From the NCBI GenBank assembly GCA_003164045.1, contig PLRU01000046.1, positions 1 to 64,000 of the forward strand: a stretch of DNA of 64,000 bases, given 5' to 3'. This stretch comes from Candidatus Lustribacter telmatis (GTDB taxonomy: Bacteria; Vulcanimicrobiota; Vulcanimicrobiia; Vulcanimicrobiales; Vulcanimicrobiaceae). Positions 1 to 9,167 of the stretch are shown one piece after another (positions within the stretch are counted from its first letter, which is position 1; every line of letters begins with the position of its first letter). Below the pieces are notes generated by a model, which saw nothing but the letters and a program-made list of their open reading frames with translations, searched no databases and was not told where the DNA came from. Position numbers and translations under genes: made by a program.

Positions 1-53
1 CGGGCCGAGTTAGCCCACCCGCACCGTCTGCCCTTGAGCGGAGGATGGCTGAC

Positions 54-165
54 GGCCCCGCCCCCCATTTTGTCATCCCGATCAATCCTCGTCGCTGAGT
101 AGTGGTCCTTCGACTCCGGTTTGCTTCGCAAACCTGCGCTCTGGATGACAAATGGGGGCGGGGCG
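54..165. repeat. Intergenic inverted repeat (REP/MITE-like)
   Basis: The left arm (54-78) and right arm (143-165) are near-perfect inverted copies of a C-rich stretch ending in TTGTCATCC. Between them is a perfect small hairpin at 118-134 (GGTTTGC, TTC loop, GCAAACC). Translations beginning CHPER are typical of dispersed intergenic elements in many GC-rich genomes. The element supplies the last 20 or so codons and the stop of plsY. It carries no transposase. Mobility is inference. Confidence 0.6.
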
Positions 166-756
166 GCGGAAGAGCGGTAGGACGCTTTCGGCGCCGGCAC
201 GGAGCCGGGCGATGTTGGCTCGGTGGGTGTAGACGATGAGGACTGCTGAGGCGAGGCCGTAGATGCCGCCGGGGGTGCCGATGAGGTACCAGAGGGCGGG
301 GGCCATGGCGAGGCTGGCGAGCATCGAGCCGGCTGAGGAGAAGCCCGTCGCGAGGACGACGGCGAGCCAGATGATCGCGAAGATGCCGCCGGCCGGCCAC
401 GCGAGCGCGATGACGGCGCCGAAGTTGGTGGCCACGCCTTTGCCGCCGCGGAAGTTCAGGAACGGCGAGAAACAGTGGCCGGCGATCGCTGCGAACGCGG
501 CGACGGCCGCGAGTGTCGTGCCGTCGAGGGCTCGGCCGGCGATGACCGGCAGCGCGCCTTTGAGTGCGTCGAGAATCAGGACGGCGATCGCGCCGCCTCT
601 GCCCAGCGTGCGCAGCGCGTTGGCGGCGCCGATGTTTCCGCTGCCCTCGTTGCGCAGGTCGCGGCGGAAGAATAGGCGCGATACGACGACGCCGAACGGG
701 ATCGCGCCGATGAAGAACGATGCGACGACGAGCGCCGCATCGGCCGCAATCGTCAC
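82..756 (-). CDS. plsY: Acyl-phosphate glycerol-3-phosphate acyltransferase PlsY
   Basis: Integral membrane enzyme that moves the acyl group of acyl-phosphate to sn-glycerol-3-phosphate, the first acylation of phospholipid synthesis. All three family signatures are visible: GSGNIGAANALR near residue 40, GHCFSPFLNFRGGKGVAT near residue 92, and THRANIARLRAGAE near residue 177. There are several hydrophobic spans. The start is GTG at 756, overlapping the der stop as GTGA, so the two genes are probably translationally coupled. The conserved fold ends near residue 200 (LFRRPAP). The last residues (ICHPERRF... to the TGA at 82-84) are read from the inverted repeat at 54-165 and are not part of the family. 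224 aa against a usual 190-215, the excess being this tail. Confidence 0.95.
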   Translation of the reverse strand: MTIAADAALVVASFFIGAIPFGVVVSRLFFRRDLRNEGSGNIGAANALRTLGRGGAIAVLILDALKGALPVIAGRALDGTTLAAVAAFAAIAGHCFSPFLNFRGGKGVATNFGAVIALAWPAGGIFAIIWLAVVLATGFSSAGSMLASLAMAPALWYLIGTPGGIYGLASAVLIVYTHRANIARLRAGAESVLPLFRRPAPICHPERRFAKQTGVEGPLLSDED

Positions 757-2156
757 CTGCGCGATTCGTCGCGCGGGCGTTCGCGGAAATCGAGGGTCAG
801 CGGCACGCCTTGGAAATCGAAGTTCGAGCGGATCACGTTTTCGATGAAGCGCTTGTACGACGGCTGAATGAGCTTCGGCTCGTTACAGGAGAAGATGAAC
901 AGCGGCGGGTGCGTCGAGACCTGCGAGCAGTAGTAGATCTTCAGCATCCGGTCTTGCGAGATCGGCGGCGGATGCGCGATCACGGCGTCTTGGATCACGG
1001 CGTTGAGTTTCGCCGTTGGGATGCGGCGGTCGAGGTTTTCCGCGACCTGCCCGACGACCGGCATCAGGCTGCCGAGCCGGCGTTTGGTGAGTGCCGAGAG
1101 AAACGTCACCGGCGCGAACGATGCGAACGGCAATTGCTCGTGGATGCCTTCGATCAATTCGTTCTGGCTGAACTCGCCGAGCTCGCGCACGAGATCGTAC
1201 TTGTTCCCAACGATAATCAGGCCTTTTTTCTCTTCGATTGCAATGCCGGCCAGGCGCCGGTCGGCGTTCTGCGGACCCTTCATCGCATCGACGAGCAGAA
1301 TCACGATGTCGCAGCGCGAGATCGCGCGCAGCGAACGCAGCGAGCTGTAATACTCGATCGCGCCGTGCTTGTCGGCGCGTTTGCGCACGCCGGCCGTATC
1401 GATCAACCGCAGCGTTTTATCGCCCCACGGCAAGAGGCTGTCGATCGAATCGCGCGTCGTGCCCGGGACGTCGGAGACGATCGTGCGCTCTTCGCCGAGG
1501 ATCGCGTTGAGCAGCGACGACTTGCCGACGTTCGGCTGGCCGATCAGCGCGAGCGCAAGTTCGGTGTGCGGTTCTTCCGCGGCGCCTTCGGGCGGCAGCC
1601 GATCGACGATCGCGTCGAGCAAGTCGCCCGTACCCTCGCCGTGAATTGCCGAGACGGGAAACGGTTCGCCGAAGCCGAGCCGCGAGAACTCGCCGTGCAC
1701 CGACGCGAGCGCGTTCGGCGATTCGGTTTTGTTCGCCACGAGCAGCACCGGATGGTGCGTGCGCCGCAAGATACCGGCTACGTCGATGTCCACGGCGTTG
1801 AGGCCGTCGATCGCATCGACCACGAAGACGATCACGTCGGCGTCGCGCGCGGCGTTCTCGGCTTGCTCGCGCGTGCCGAACGCAATCGCGTCGTTTGGAT
1901 CGACGTCGAACTCGATGCCGCCCGTGTCGACGCACGTGAAGGTGCGCCCGCGCCAATCGGCGAGCGCATAGAGCCGGTCGCGGGTCACGCCGGGCGTGTC
2001 CTCGACGATCGCAAGCCGTTGGCCGATCAGGCGGTTGAACAGCGCGCTCTTCCCCACGTTGGGGCGACCGACGATTGCGACGGTGGCGGGACGGACACGC
2101 AGGTTGGGTATGTCGGCATGCGCGATGTCGGCGCCGTCGAAAGGGAGTTCGGTCAT
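753..2156 (-). CDS. der: Ribosome-associated GTPase Der (EngA)
   Basis: Essential double-GTPase needed for 50S ribosome maturation. Two consecutive G domains are visible: VAIVGRPNVGKSALFNR and, about 170 residues later, ALIGQPNVGKSSLLNA, each with DTPG/DTAG and NKxD motifs (VANKTES, VGNKYDL). A C-terminal KH-like domain ends the protein. The start chosen is ATG at 2156, giving 467 aa (family 430-490). A longer open frame upstream is rejected because it runs through the divergent PEGA gene and shows no family similarity. No strong Shine-Dalgarno precedes this start. The CATG at 2154-2157 is shared with the opposite-strand gene's ATG. It is followed by plsY with a 4 nt overlap. Confidence 0.95.
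   Translation of the reverse strand: MTELPFDGADIAHADIPNLRVRPATVAIVGRPNVGKSALFNRLIGQRLAIVEDTPGVTRDRLYALADWRGRTFTCVDTGGIEFDVDPNDAIAFGTREQAENAARDADVIVFVVDAIDGLNAVDIDVAGILRRTHHPVLLVANKTESPNALASVHGEFSRLGFGEPFPVSAIHGEGTGDLLDAIVDRLPPEGAAEEPHTELALALIGQPNVGKSSLLNAILGEERTIVSDVPGTTRDSIDSLLPWGDKTLRLIDTAGVRKRADKHGAIEYYSSLRSLRAISRCDIVILLVDAMKGPQNADRRLAGIAIEEKKGLIIVGNKYDLVRELGEFSQNELIEGIHEQLPFASFAPVTFLSALTKRRLGSLMPVVGQVAENLDRRIPTAKLNAVIQDAVIAHPPPISQDRMLKIYYCSQVSTHPPLFIFSCNEPKLIQPSYKRFIENVIRSNFDFQGVPLTLDFRERPRDESRR
2142..2147 (+). promoter_or_regulatory. Ribosome binding site inside der (AGGGAG)
   Basis: AGGGAG lies 7 nt before the ATG at 2155 and fixes the start of the PEGA gene. It lies within the antisense of der codons 4-5, so the two divergent 5' regions are nested. 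Confidence 0.6.
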
Positions 2157-2913
2157 GGGCAGTTGGTCGTTTCGCGCGCCGTCGGCGAATCTTGCCGTTT
2201 TGGCGTTCGCCGCGGTCGCTCTGCTGGGTGCGGCGCCGACGGGGGCGATCTTCGTCACGAGCTTACCAAGCGGCGCCGACGTCTGGCTCGACGGCACATA
2301 TGTGGGCCATACGCCGGTCGTGGTCGATGCGCTGGTGGTCGGCGCGCACCATCTGACGCTCACCCGGACGGGCTGGACGCCCGAAGATCTCGCCATTGCC
2401 ATCGCGCCGGCGCAGACGCAAACGACCTCGGTCGTCTTGGTCCGCGACGGGAAGACGAGCGAGGGCTTGGGCCAGATCGCGATTCACGCCGCCGACCGTC
2501 TCGGCCCGATCACCATCGACGGCCAGGCGGCCGTCGTGGCCAAAGACGGGACGATCGCGGTGGCCGCGGGGACGCACGACGTCACGATTGCGGCGCCGCA
2601 GGGCAAGCAGACGCGAACCGTAACCGTGTATCCGCAGACGCGAACTGAAGTCGTGCTGGGCGGCGATACCGTGCTCCGTTCGATCGTCATCGCGCCGGCC
2701 GACGATTATCTTCCCGCAACGGCGGTGCATCTCGAGGGCACGCGGCTCGTCGTCCGTTACGGCGGTCACGACGTCATCGCGCACCTCGGGGCGACGACGT
2801 ACACGATCGACGGACATGCCATTTCCTACGATGCGCCGCCGACCGTCGTCCGTACCCGCATCTACCTACCTCTGGAACTACTAACGATGCTCACGATCCG
2901 CGACAAGAAATAA
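2155..2913 (+). CDS. Exported PEGA-domain protein with stalk-like C-terminus
   Basis: 252 aa protein of unknown specific function. The N-terminus is a hydrophobic export signal (about residues 10-28, ending near LLGAAPTGA). Next is a PEGA module with the usual IFVTSLPSGADVWLDG and GHTPVVVDALVVGAH signatures, then a second weaker PEGA-like repeat (GQIAIHAADRLGPITIDG). The end (TIDGHAISYDAPPTVV and YLPLELL) resembles copper-amine-oxidase N-terminal (stalk) domains. Such modules usually sit in cell-envelope proteins and bind surface polymers or partners. The start ATG 2155 is supported by the SD at 2142-2147. The stop overlaps the miaB start by one base (TAATG). Role beyond envelope location is unknown. 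Confidence 0.75.
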   Translation: MGSWSFRAPSANLAVLAFAAVALLGAAPTGAIFVTSLPSGADVWLDGTYVGHTPVVVDALVVGAHHLTLTRTGWTPEDLAIAIAPAQTQTTSVVLVRDGKTSEGLGQIAIHAADRLGPITIDGQAAVVAKDGTIAVAAGTHDVTIAAPQGKQTRTVTVYPQTRTEVVLGGDTVLRSIVIAPADDYLPATAVHLEGTRLVVRYGGHDVIAHLGATTYTIDGHAISYDAPPTVVRTRIYLPLELLTMLTIRDKK

Positions 2914-4310
2914 TGGCAACGATCTACATCGAGACGCACGGCTGCCAAATGAACGAAGCCGACTCGCAGTATATCGTTCGGCGCGCGACGAGCGCCGGCT
3001 ATACGCTCGCGGAACGCGCCGAGAACGCATCGGTGCTGGTGCTCAACACGTGCACGGTGCGCGACAATGCAGAGAAGCGCGCCTACGGCCGGCTGCATCA
3101 CTGGAAGGCGATCAAGTCCGCCGATCCGTCGGTGCGCGTCGTGGTCGCCGGATGTCTCGCCGAACAGGATCGCGACCGAATGGCCTCGCTCTTGCCGCAC
3201 GTCGACGGCGTGTTCGGCACGAAGGATCTGCGCGCGCTCGGCGACGCGCTCGAAAACTGGCGGCCGGAGTTTTCCGACGACGGCGAAACGGTCGACCGCG
3301 AGCTCGACACGGTAATCGGCGGCACGAGCGACGGGGTCACCGGTCCGTACGACGCATTGCGCGCCTTCCTGAACATCCAGCGCGGCTGCTCGTATTTCTG
3401 CACGTTTTGCATCGTGCCGCATGTGCGCGGGCGTTTCGACCATCGGCCGCTGGGCGACATCCTCGATGAGGTGAAGCGCAAAGTCGCGGCCGGCGCACGC
3501 GAAATTATGCTGGTCGGACAGACGGTCAATGCGTATCGGGAGCCGGCCACCGGCGCCGATTTCGCCGATTTGCTCGAGATCGTTGCCGCGATCGACGGCG
3601 TCGAGCGGATCGCCTTCGTATCGTCGCACCCGAAGGATCTGGTCGAGAAGCTCGCCCGCGTCGCGGCGACGTTGCCGAAGATGAACCCGCGCTTCCATCT
3701 GGCCGTGCAATCGGGTTCGAACCCGATGCTGCGGCGTATGAACCGCAAGTACACGATCGAAGAATTCCGTGACCGCGTGGCGATGTTCCTGAGCTATAAC
3801 CCGGCGTGGGCGATCACCACCGACATCATCGTCGGCTTTCCCGGCGAGACCGAAGCCGATTTTCAGCAAACGCTCGATCTGTGTTCCACCGGCATGTTCG
3901 CGCAGGCGTACATGTTCATGTACTCACCGCGCCGCGGCACGCCGGCCTCGCACTGGGAACCGGTCGCGCCGGAGATCCAGCGCGAACGCTTCGCGCGGCT
4001 GGTAGCGGTAACCGACGCGCACGTGCGCGGCTATCACGATCGCAAAATCGGCACGACCGTGCGCGCGTTGATCCACGGCGTGTCGCGCAAAGACCCGACG
4101 CGCCTCGCGGCCAAGACGACCGATAACGTCACGGTACATTTTCCGATGATCGAGACCGCACCGAACCTGGCCGAACCGTGGATCGACGTGAAGATCGACC
4201 GCGCAGCGGTGTGGGGCGTCTCCGGCATTGCCGTCGGACGTGCACGCGCGTGGGACGCGCCGGCGCGCCCGGTCGAAGCGCCGCTCATCGATCTCGTCGG
4301 GATGCGGTAG
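2913..4310 (+). CDS. miaB: tRNA-2-methylthio-N6-dimethylallyladenosine synthase MiaB
   Basis: Radical-SAM methylthiotransferase that adds the 2-methylthio group to i6A37 of tRNAs reading UNN codons; it acts after MiaA, encoded at 10850-11752. The N-terminal UPF0004 domain starts IYIETHGCQMNEADS and has the three cysteines of the auxiliary 4Fe-4S cluster (THGC, NTCTV, AGCLAE). The radical-SAM motif is GCSYFCTFCIVPHVRGR (CxxxCxxC) near residue 155. A TRAM-like end follows residue 385. 465 aa is typical. It starts at ATG 2913 inside the PEGA gene's TAA. Confidence 0.95.
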   Translation: MATIYIETHGCQMNEADSQYIVRRATSAGYTLAERAENASVLVLNTCTVRDNAEKRAYGRLHHWKAIKSADPSVRVVVAGCLAEQDRDRMASLLPHVDGVFGTKDLRALGDALENWRPEFSDDGETVDRELDTVIGGTSDGVTGPYDALRAFLNIQRGCSYFCTFCIVPHVRGRFDHRPLGDILDEVKRKVAAGAREIMLVGQTVNAYREPATGADFADLLEIVAAIDGVERIAFVSSHPKDLVEKLARVAATLPKMNPRFHLAVQSGSNPMLRRMNRKYTIEEFRDRVAMFLSYNPAWAITTDIIVGFPGETEADFQQTLDLCSTGMFAQAYMFMYSPRRGTPASHWEPVAPEIQRERFARLVAVTDAHVRGYHDRKIGTTVRALIHGVSRKDPTRLAAKTTDNVTVHFPMIETAPNLAEPWIDVKIDRAAVWGVSGIAVGRARAWDAPARPVEAPLIDLVGMR

Positions 4311-4315
4311 CCGGT

Positions 4316-6838
4316 TTGACCGAGACCGTCGTGTGGTCCCCGATGCTCGAGCAGTATTTCGGGATGAAGGCCAAGCATCCGGATGCGATCTTGCTCTCGC
4401 GCGTCGGCGACTTCTACGAAGCCTACGGTGAAGACGCGGAGACGATCGCGCGGGCGCTGCAGATCGCACTGACGTCGAAAGATGCGGGCAGCGGGAAGAA
4501 GATCGCGATGGCCGGCGTGCCGCATCACGCGCTCGACGGGTATCTCGCCAAGCTCGTGCTGCAGCGCCGCGTGGTGGCGCTTGCCGAGCAGCTCGAAGCG
4601 CCGATTCCGAACAAGCTCGTGCGGCGCGACGTCGTACGCGTCGTGACGCCGGGTACCGTGATCGAAGAGCAGATGCTCGAAGTCGGCGTGCATACCTATC
4701 TTGCGGCGATTGCGGCGGTGGACGACGTCGTCGGGCTCGCGCATGCCGACGTCTCGACCGGGCACGTGATGGCGACGGCCTTCTCGGGGGAGACGGCGTT
4801 CGACGATGCGCTGGGCGAAATCGCGCGCCTGGATCCGGCCGAACTCGTGGCGGACGTGCCGCCCGATGCGCGCAACGCAATCGAACGGATGCTCGAGAAC
4901 GCTCGCACGCGCGTCGTCGCCCCGCCGCTGTCCGCCGTGCCGAGTGCGGTCGCGCCGATCGACGGCTTCTCGCACGACGAATCGCTCGCGATGCGGCGCA
5001 CGCTCGATGCGCTCGGCGCGTTCGTGCGCCGCGTCGGCGTTCCGCAGAGCGCCGGTGAGGCGTTCCGGCCGCCGCAGTATTACACGCAGGCTGCCTTCCT
5101 CGCGCTCGATGCGAACACGCGCAAGCATCTCGAATTGCACCGCGCGCTCGGCAGCAACGCCAAGGCCACGCTGCTCGCCACGATCGACCGCACGCGCACC
5201 GCGATGGGATCGCGCATGCTCGCGCGCTGGCTCTCCGCGCCGCTGATCGCACGCGGCGCGATTGCCGCGCGGGCCGATTGCGTCGAGACGTTCGTGACCG
5301 ACGGCAGCCGGCGCGCCGCCATCGCCGAGGTGCTGCACGCGTGCTTCGATCTCGAACGCATCGCGCAGAAGATCCGTTTCCGGCGCGCGCTGCCGCGCGA
5401 TCTGGGTTCGCTGCGCCGCACGCTGGCATTGCTCGATCCGCTGATCGATGCATTGCGCGATCCGGCGCTGCCGGCGCTCCTCACGGAACTGCGCGGCTGC
5501 TTGGGCGGGTTCGACGACGTGCGGGCCGACCTCGCGGCGTCGCTCGTCGATGAGCCGCCGGCGACGCTGGCCGACGGCGGCGTCATCCGGCCCGACGCGT
5601 CGTCCGACCTAACCGAATGCGTGGCGCTGCGCGGCGATGCGCGTGCGAGCCTGAACGCGCTCGAAGAGCGCGAGCGCGAACGCAGCGGCATCAAGGGGCT
5701 GAAGATCAAGTACGCGTCGGCGTTCGGCTACGCGATCGAGATCGCGAAAGCGCAAACGGCGAACGTGCCGGCCGACTACGTGCGCCGCCAAACGCTGGCC
5801 AACGCCGAGCGCTACGTGACGCCGGAGCTGCGCGAACTCGACGCCGCAATCGCCGGCGCGCAGGCGCGCCAACTGCGGCTCGAAGGCGATCTCTACGCCG
5901 CGCTGCTGGAACGGCTGGCTACGCGCGTCGACGATCTGCTCGCCGCGGCCGACGCACTCGCGCACGTCGATGCGTTCGTCTCGCTCGCGCAAGTCGCGTC
6001 GGAGCGCGCGTACGTCCGTCCGGCGTTCGTCGACGGCTCGACGATCGACATCGTCGATGGCCGCCATCCCGTCGTCGAGGCACTGCTCGGCTCGTCGTTC
6101 GTCCCCAACGATCTGCACGTACACGAGGATGATAACCGTTTCGTCGTGCTGACCGGACCGAACATGGGCGGCAAGTCGACGTTCTTGCGCCAAGCCGCGC
6201 TGCTCGTGATCCTCGCGCAGATCGGCTCGTTCATCCCGGCGCGCAGCGCGTCGCTCGGCATCGTCGACCGCATCTTCACGCGCATCGGTGCGGGTGACGA
6301 TCTCGCGTCGGGTCAATCGACGTTCTATGTCGAGATGGCGGAGACGGCGGCAATCTTGCGGCGCGCGACCAATCGCAGCCTGCTGCTCGTCGATGAAGTC
6401 GGTCGCGGCACGGGCACGATCGACGGCCTGGCGATCGCACAAGCGATCTGCGAGTTCTTGCTCGAGCGCGAATCGCGCGGTCCGCTCACGCTCTTCGCTA
6501 CCCATTTCCACGAACTGATTGCGCTAGCCGACCGCTGGCGGCTGGTGGCGAACTTCCACATCACGGCGGTGGAAAATACGGCGCGCGGCGGCGCGCCGGT
6601 GTTCTCGCATCGCGTGCTGCCGGGTTCGAGTTCGCGCTCGTTCGGCATCGAGGTGGCGCGAATGGCCGGCTTACCGCCGACCGTGATCGCGCGAGCGCGC
6701 GAGATCAGCGATGCGCTCAATGGCCGGCCGAGTCTCGAAAATCAAGTTCCGCTCCGCGGTAAACTAGCGAAACCGGAAATCATAGAACAGCCGTTGCTGT
6801 TCGATTTGGTGCGAAACCGGGTAGCGGGAGAAGGATGA
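4316..6838 (+). CDS. mutS: DNA mismatch repair ATPase MutS
   Basis: Mismatch-recognition ATPase; its partner mutL lies 2.3 kb downstream. Domain I starts MLEQYFGMKAKHPDAILL with the mismatch-contact motif GDFYEAYGEDA. The C-terminal ATPase has Walker A TGPNMGGKST, the signature region DDLASGQSTFYVEMAE, Walker B LLLVDEVGRGT and an H-loop FATHFHEL. The TTG at 4316, 5 nt after the miaB stop, gives 840 aa. In-frame GTG 4331 and ATG 4343 are alternatives, and the family homology begins at ATG 4343. An upstream extension inside miaB is rejected. The stop overlaps the next gene by ATGA. Confidence 0.94.
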   Translation: MTETVVWSPMLEQYFGMKAKHPDAILLSRVGDFYEAYGEDAETIARALQIALTSKDAGSGKKIAMAGVPHHALDGYLAKLVLQRRVVALAEQLEAPIPNKLVRRDVVRVVTPGTVIEEQMLEVGVHTYLAAIAAVDDVVGLAHADVSTGHVMATAFSGETAFDDALGEIARLDPAELVADVPPDARNAIERMLENARTRVVAPPLSAVPSAVAPIDGFSHDESLAMRRTLDALGAFVRRVGVPQSAGEAFRPPQYYTQAAFLALDANTRKHLELHRALGSNAKATLLATIDRTRTAMGSRMLARWLSAPLIARGAIAARADCVETFVTDGSRRAAIAEVLHACFDLERIAQKIRFRRALPRDLGSLRRTLALLDPLIDALRDPALPALLTELRGCLGGFDDVRADLAASLVDEPPATLADGGVIRPDASSDLTECVALRGDARASLNALEERERERSGIKGLKIKYASAFGYAIEIAKAQTANVPADYVRRQTLANAERYVTPELRELDAAIAGAQARQLRLEGDLYAALLERLATRVDDLLAAADALAHVDAFVSLAQVASERAYVRPAFVDGSTIDIVDGRHPVVEALLGSSFVPNDLHVHEDDNRFVVLTGPNMGGKSTFLRQAALLVILAQIGSFIPARSASLGIVDRIFTRIGAGDDLASGQSTFYVEMAETAAILRRATNRSLLLVDEVGRGTGTIDGLAIAQAICEFLLERESRGPLTLFATHFHELIALADRWRLVANFHITAVENTARGGAPVFSHRVLPGSSSRSFGIEVARMAGLPPTVIARAREISDALNGRPSLENQVPLRGKLAKPEIIEQPLLFDLVRNRVAGEG

Positions 6839-7932
6839 ACGCCCTTAGCAACCTCTACGTTCCGGCCAATCACGACGGCGTCATTGCGGTTGCGATTCTG
6901 TTCGGCACCGTCGTCGTCGCGATCGTTATCCAGCGCTTGCTCTTTTCAGCGCTGGAACGGGCGTTCCGTAAATCGAACGAGGGCGTGGTTGCTGCGCTGC
7001 TCCGGCGCGCGCAAGCGCCGGCGGGGTTCGCGTTCCCGCTTTTGGCCGCATTGATCGCCATTCCGGATCTGACATTTCCGCCCGATGTCGATGCGGTGCT
7101 CGTCAAGCTGACGGCCGTCGCTTCGGTCATCGCCGTCGCGTGGGTGATCATCGCATCGATCGGGCTCTATACCGATCTGATGAAGCGGCGCTACAACCTC
7201 GCCGACGAAGACAACTTGCACGCGCGCCAGGTCGAGACGCGCATCAACATCTTGGCGCGTTCCGCCGTGATCGTGGTGGTGATCCTCGCGTTCGCCTTGG
7301 CGGCAATGGCATTTCCATCCGTGCGCGCGCTCGGCACGACGCTGCTGGCGTCTGCCGGCGTCGCGGGCATCGTGATCGGTATCGCGGCCCGGCCGCTGTT
7401 CGAAAATTTAATTGCCGGCGTCCAGCTCGCGCTCTCGCAGCCGATTCGCATCGACGACGTGGTGATCGTCGAGGGCGAGTACGGTCACGTCGAGGAGATC
7501 GCGTCGACGTTCGTCGTCGTGCGCATCTGGGATCAGCGCCGGATGGTCCTGCCGCTGACCTACTTCATCGAGAAGCCGTTTCAGAACTGGACGCGGACCG
7601 GCTCGGCGCTGCTCGGCACGGTGATGCTTTACGTCGACTACTCGGTGTCGGTCGACGCGCTGCGCGAGCAACTGCCGAAGATTCTCGAAAACGACAAGAA
7701 GTGGGACGGCGCGGTGCAAGGCCTGCAAGTCACCGATGCTAAGGAATCCACCGTCGAACTGCGCATCCTCGTGAGCGCGCGCAACTCGGCCGATCTCTTC
7801 GATCTGCGCTGTAACGTGCGCGAAGCGATGATCCGGTTTCTGAGCGCGAACCATCCGACCGCGCTCCCGACGAACCGTCAGATGGCGATGGTCGCGCCGA
7901 TCAAAGCGGAGCCGCCCAAGACGGCGACTTAG
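6835..7932 (+). CDS. MscS-family mechanosensitive ion channel
   Basis: Membrane channel that releases solutes on hypo-osmotic shock. About four hydrophobic spans fill residues 15-185. The pore-lining helix and beta-domain signature is clear: LLASAGVAGIVIGIAARP, then FENLIAGVQLAL and PIRIDDVV, followed by GHVEEIAST and the PLTYFIEKPFQNWTR strand. The cytoplasmic C-domain runs to residue 365. ATG 6835 overlaps the mutS stop (ATGA), so it is the last gene of the miaB-mutS run. It converges with the next gene, their stop codons sharing TTAG at 7929-7932. Confidence 0.88.
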   Translation: MNALSNLYVPANHDGVIAVAILFGTVVVAIVIQRLLFSALERAFRKSNEGVVAALLRRAQAPAGFAFPLLAALIAIPDLTFPPDVDAVLVKLTAVASVIAVAWVIIASIGLYTDLMKRRYNLADEDNLHARQVETRINILARSAVIVVVILAFALAAMAFPSVRALGTTLLASAGVAGIVIGIAARPLFENLIAGVQLALSQPIRIDDVVIVEGEYGHVEEIASTFVVVRIWDQRRMVLPLTYFIEKPFQNWTRTGSALLGTVMLYVDYSVSVDALREQLPKILENDKKWDGAVQGLQVTDAKESTVELRILVSARNSADLFDLRCNVREAMIRFLSANHPTALPTNRQMAMVAPIKAEPPKTAT

Positions 7933-9113
7933 GCCGGCGGCGTTTCGGCGGCCGGTTCGGGCTTTCCGACCGCGTCGAGGACCGGCGGCACGTTGCCCGC
8001 TTGAAGGGCGCCCATCGCGCCCGGACCGAGCGTGCGTGAGAATTGTGCCAGCAGTTCGAGCAATTGCTGTTCGTTCTGATCGACGAATGTCATCGGCGGC
8101 AGATCGGTGCGGGGCGTGCGCAACGCGGTACGCGCGCGGCGATACTCGGAGCGCGCGACTTCCTCGTCTTTGTAATTTGCCCCGTAATGGTCGGCCACGG
8201 CCATCGGCCGGCCGTCGGCTCCGCGGCTGAGTTTCGCTTCGTACGAATCGGCGAGGCGGTAGACGTCGATGACGTTTTCGATCAGCGGTTCGAGGCGCGG
8301 GTCGTACGCGAGGTGATAGATCTTGCGTTCGAGATCGCGCAGCAGAAAATACGTCAAGTTGCCGTAGCGTGCAACGCGCACGATCGTCAAGCCGGCGAAC
8401 GGCGCTTCGAGCTGCAATATCTTCCGTTCGGCGAACTCGCGGTCGCGTTGTTCTTGCGGCGGAACCTCGCCCTTCTCCAAGCGCTGGGCGTAGCGCGTGC
8501 GCTCGACCTTGATTTCCTCGACGCGCTTGTGCAGCACGCCGACGCCCGGCCGGGCATGAAACGCGGCGAGGCCCTCGGCGCCTTCGAGTTTCTTTTTGAT
8601 CGCGTCTTCTTGGAGGTAGAGCGCGCGTTTGAGCTGTTGCTCGAGTTCTTCCTCGTCGTGTTCTTTGCGGCGGCGCAGCGTCTGGGCTGCGACGGCGTCG
8701 GCGGCGGTCGTGATGGCCCGGTTGAACATGCGCCCGGCCGTACCCATGCTGAACAGCGATTCCCAGAAGGACGGCTTCACCGGCTTGTTACGGTCGACGC
8801 GATGCGGATAGCGGGCGGCGTATTCCTTGAACGCCTTCTCGGCCTTTTGCCGCCGTTCGTCGAGCAGGGAGGCGGCGACGGCGATCTCGGCGCGAATGGC
8901 ATCGCGCTTTTTGGTGAAGCTGTTCCGCGTCCGCGATTCGGCATCACCCGCTTCGCGACGCTCGAAGCGCACCCGGGCTTCGTCGTATGCGGCGATCGAC
9001 TGGGCGTCTTTTTCGAAGTCCGGGATGATCGGACCGGTACTCTCGTTCGACGTCGTCAAGCTCTCGGGTCGTCCTGTGGGAGCGGCGGGTGGTAGTCGAC
9101 CTTGGTTCCGCAC
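7929..9113 (-). CDS. Hypothetical charged, coiled-coil-rich protein
   Basis: I do not recognise the family. 394 aa, very rich in Arg, Glu and Lys, with long predicted helices (residues 60-200, for example RRRKEHDEEELEQQLKRAL) and a compact central part (GLTIVRVARYGNLTYFLLRD near residue 245). No signal peptide or membrane span is clear, although a short apolar stretch FWESLFSMG lies near residue 115. The GTG at 9113 is taken as start; an in-frame TTG at 9059 is possible. The gene is alone on its strand, its 5' end 55 bp from the divergent mutL start. Frame-consistent codon use over the whole length supports a real gene. Confidence 0.6.
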   Translation of the reverse strand: MRNQGRLPPAAPTGRPESLTTSNESTGPIIPDFEKDAQSIAAYDEARVRFERREAGDAESRTRNSFTKKRDAIRAEIAVAASLLDERRQKAEKAFKEYAARYPHRVDRNKPVKPSFWESLFSMGTAGRMFNRAITTAADAVAAQTLRRRKEHDEEELEQQLKRALYLQEDAIKKKLEGAEGLAAFHARPGVGVLHKRVEEIKVERTRYAQRLEKGEVPPQEQRDREFAERKILQLEAPFAGLTIVRVARYGNLTYFLLRDLERKIYHLAYDPRLEPLIENVIDVYRLADSYEAKLSRGADGRPMAVADHYGANYKDEEVARSEYRRARTALRTPRTDLPPMTFVDQNEQQLLELLAQFSRTLGPGAMGALQAGNVPPVLDAVGKPEPAAETPPA

Positions 9114-9167
9114 GCAGCGCTGGCCTTACTGCCATGGAACCGTGCGGGCACGGCGAAACGGCGTGCG

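Noticed and set aside
720-2648. Long open frame on the plus strand opposite der (642 codons)
   Set aside because: Arg/His/Asp-rich composition and exact antisense position to der; a typical GC-rich shadow without domain similarity.
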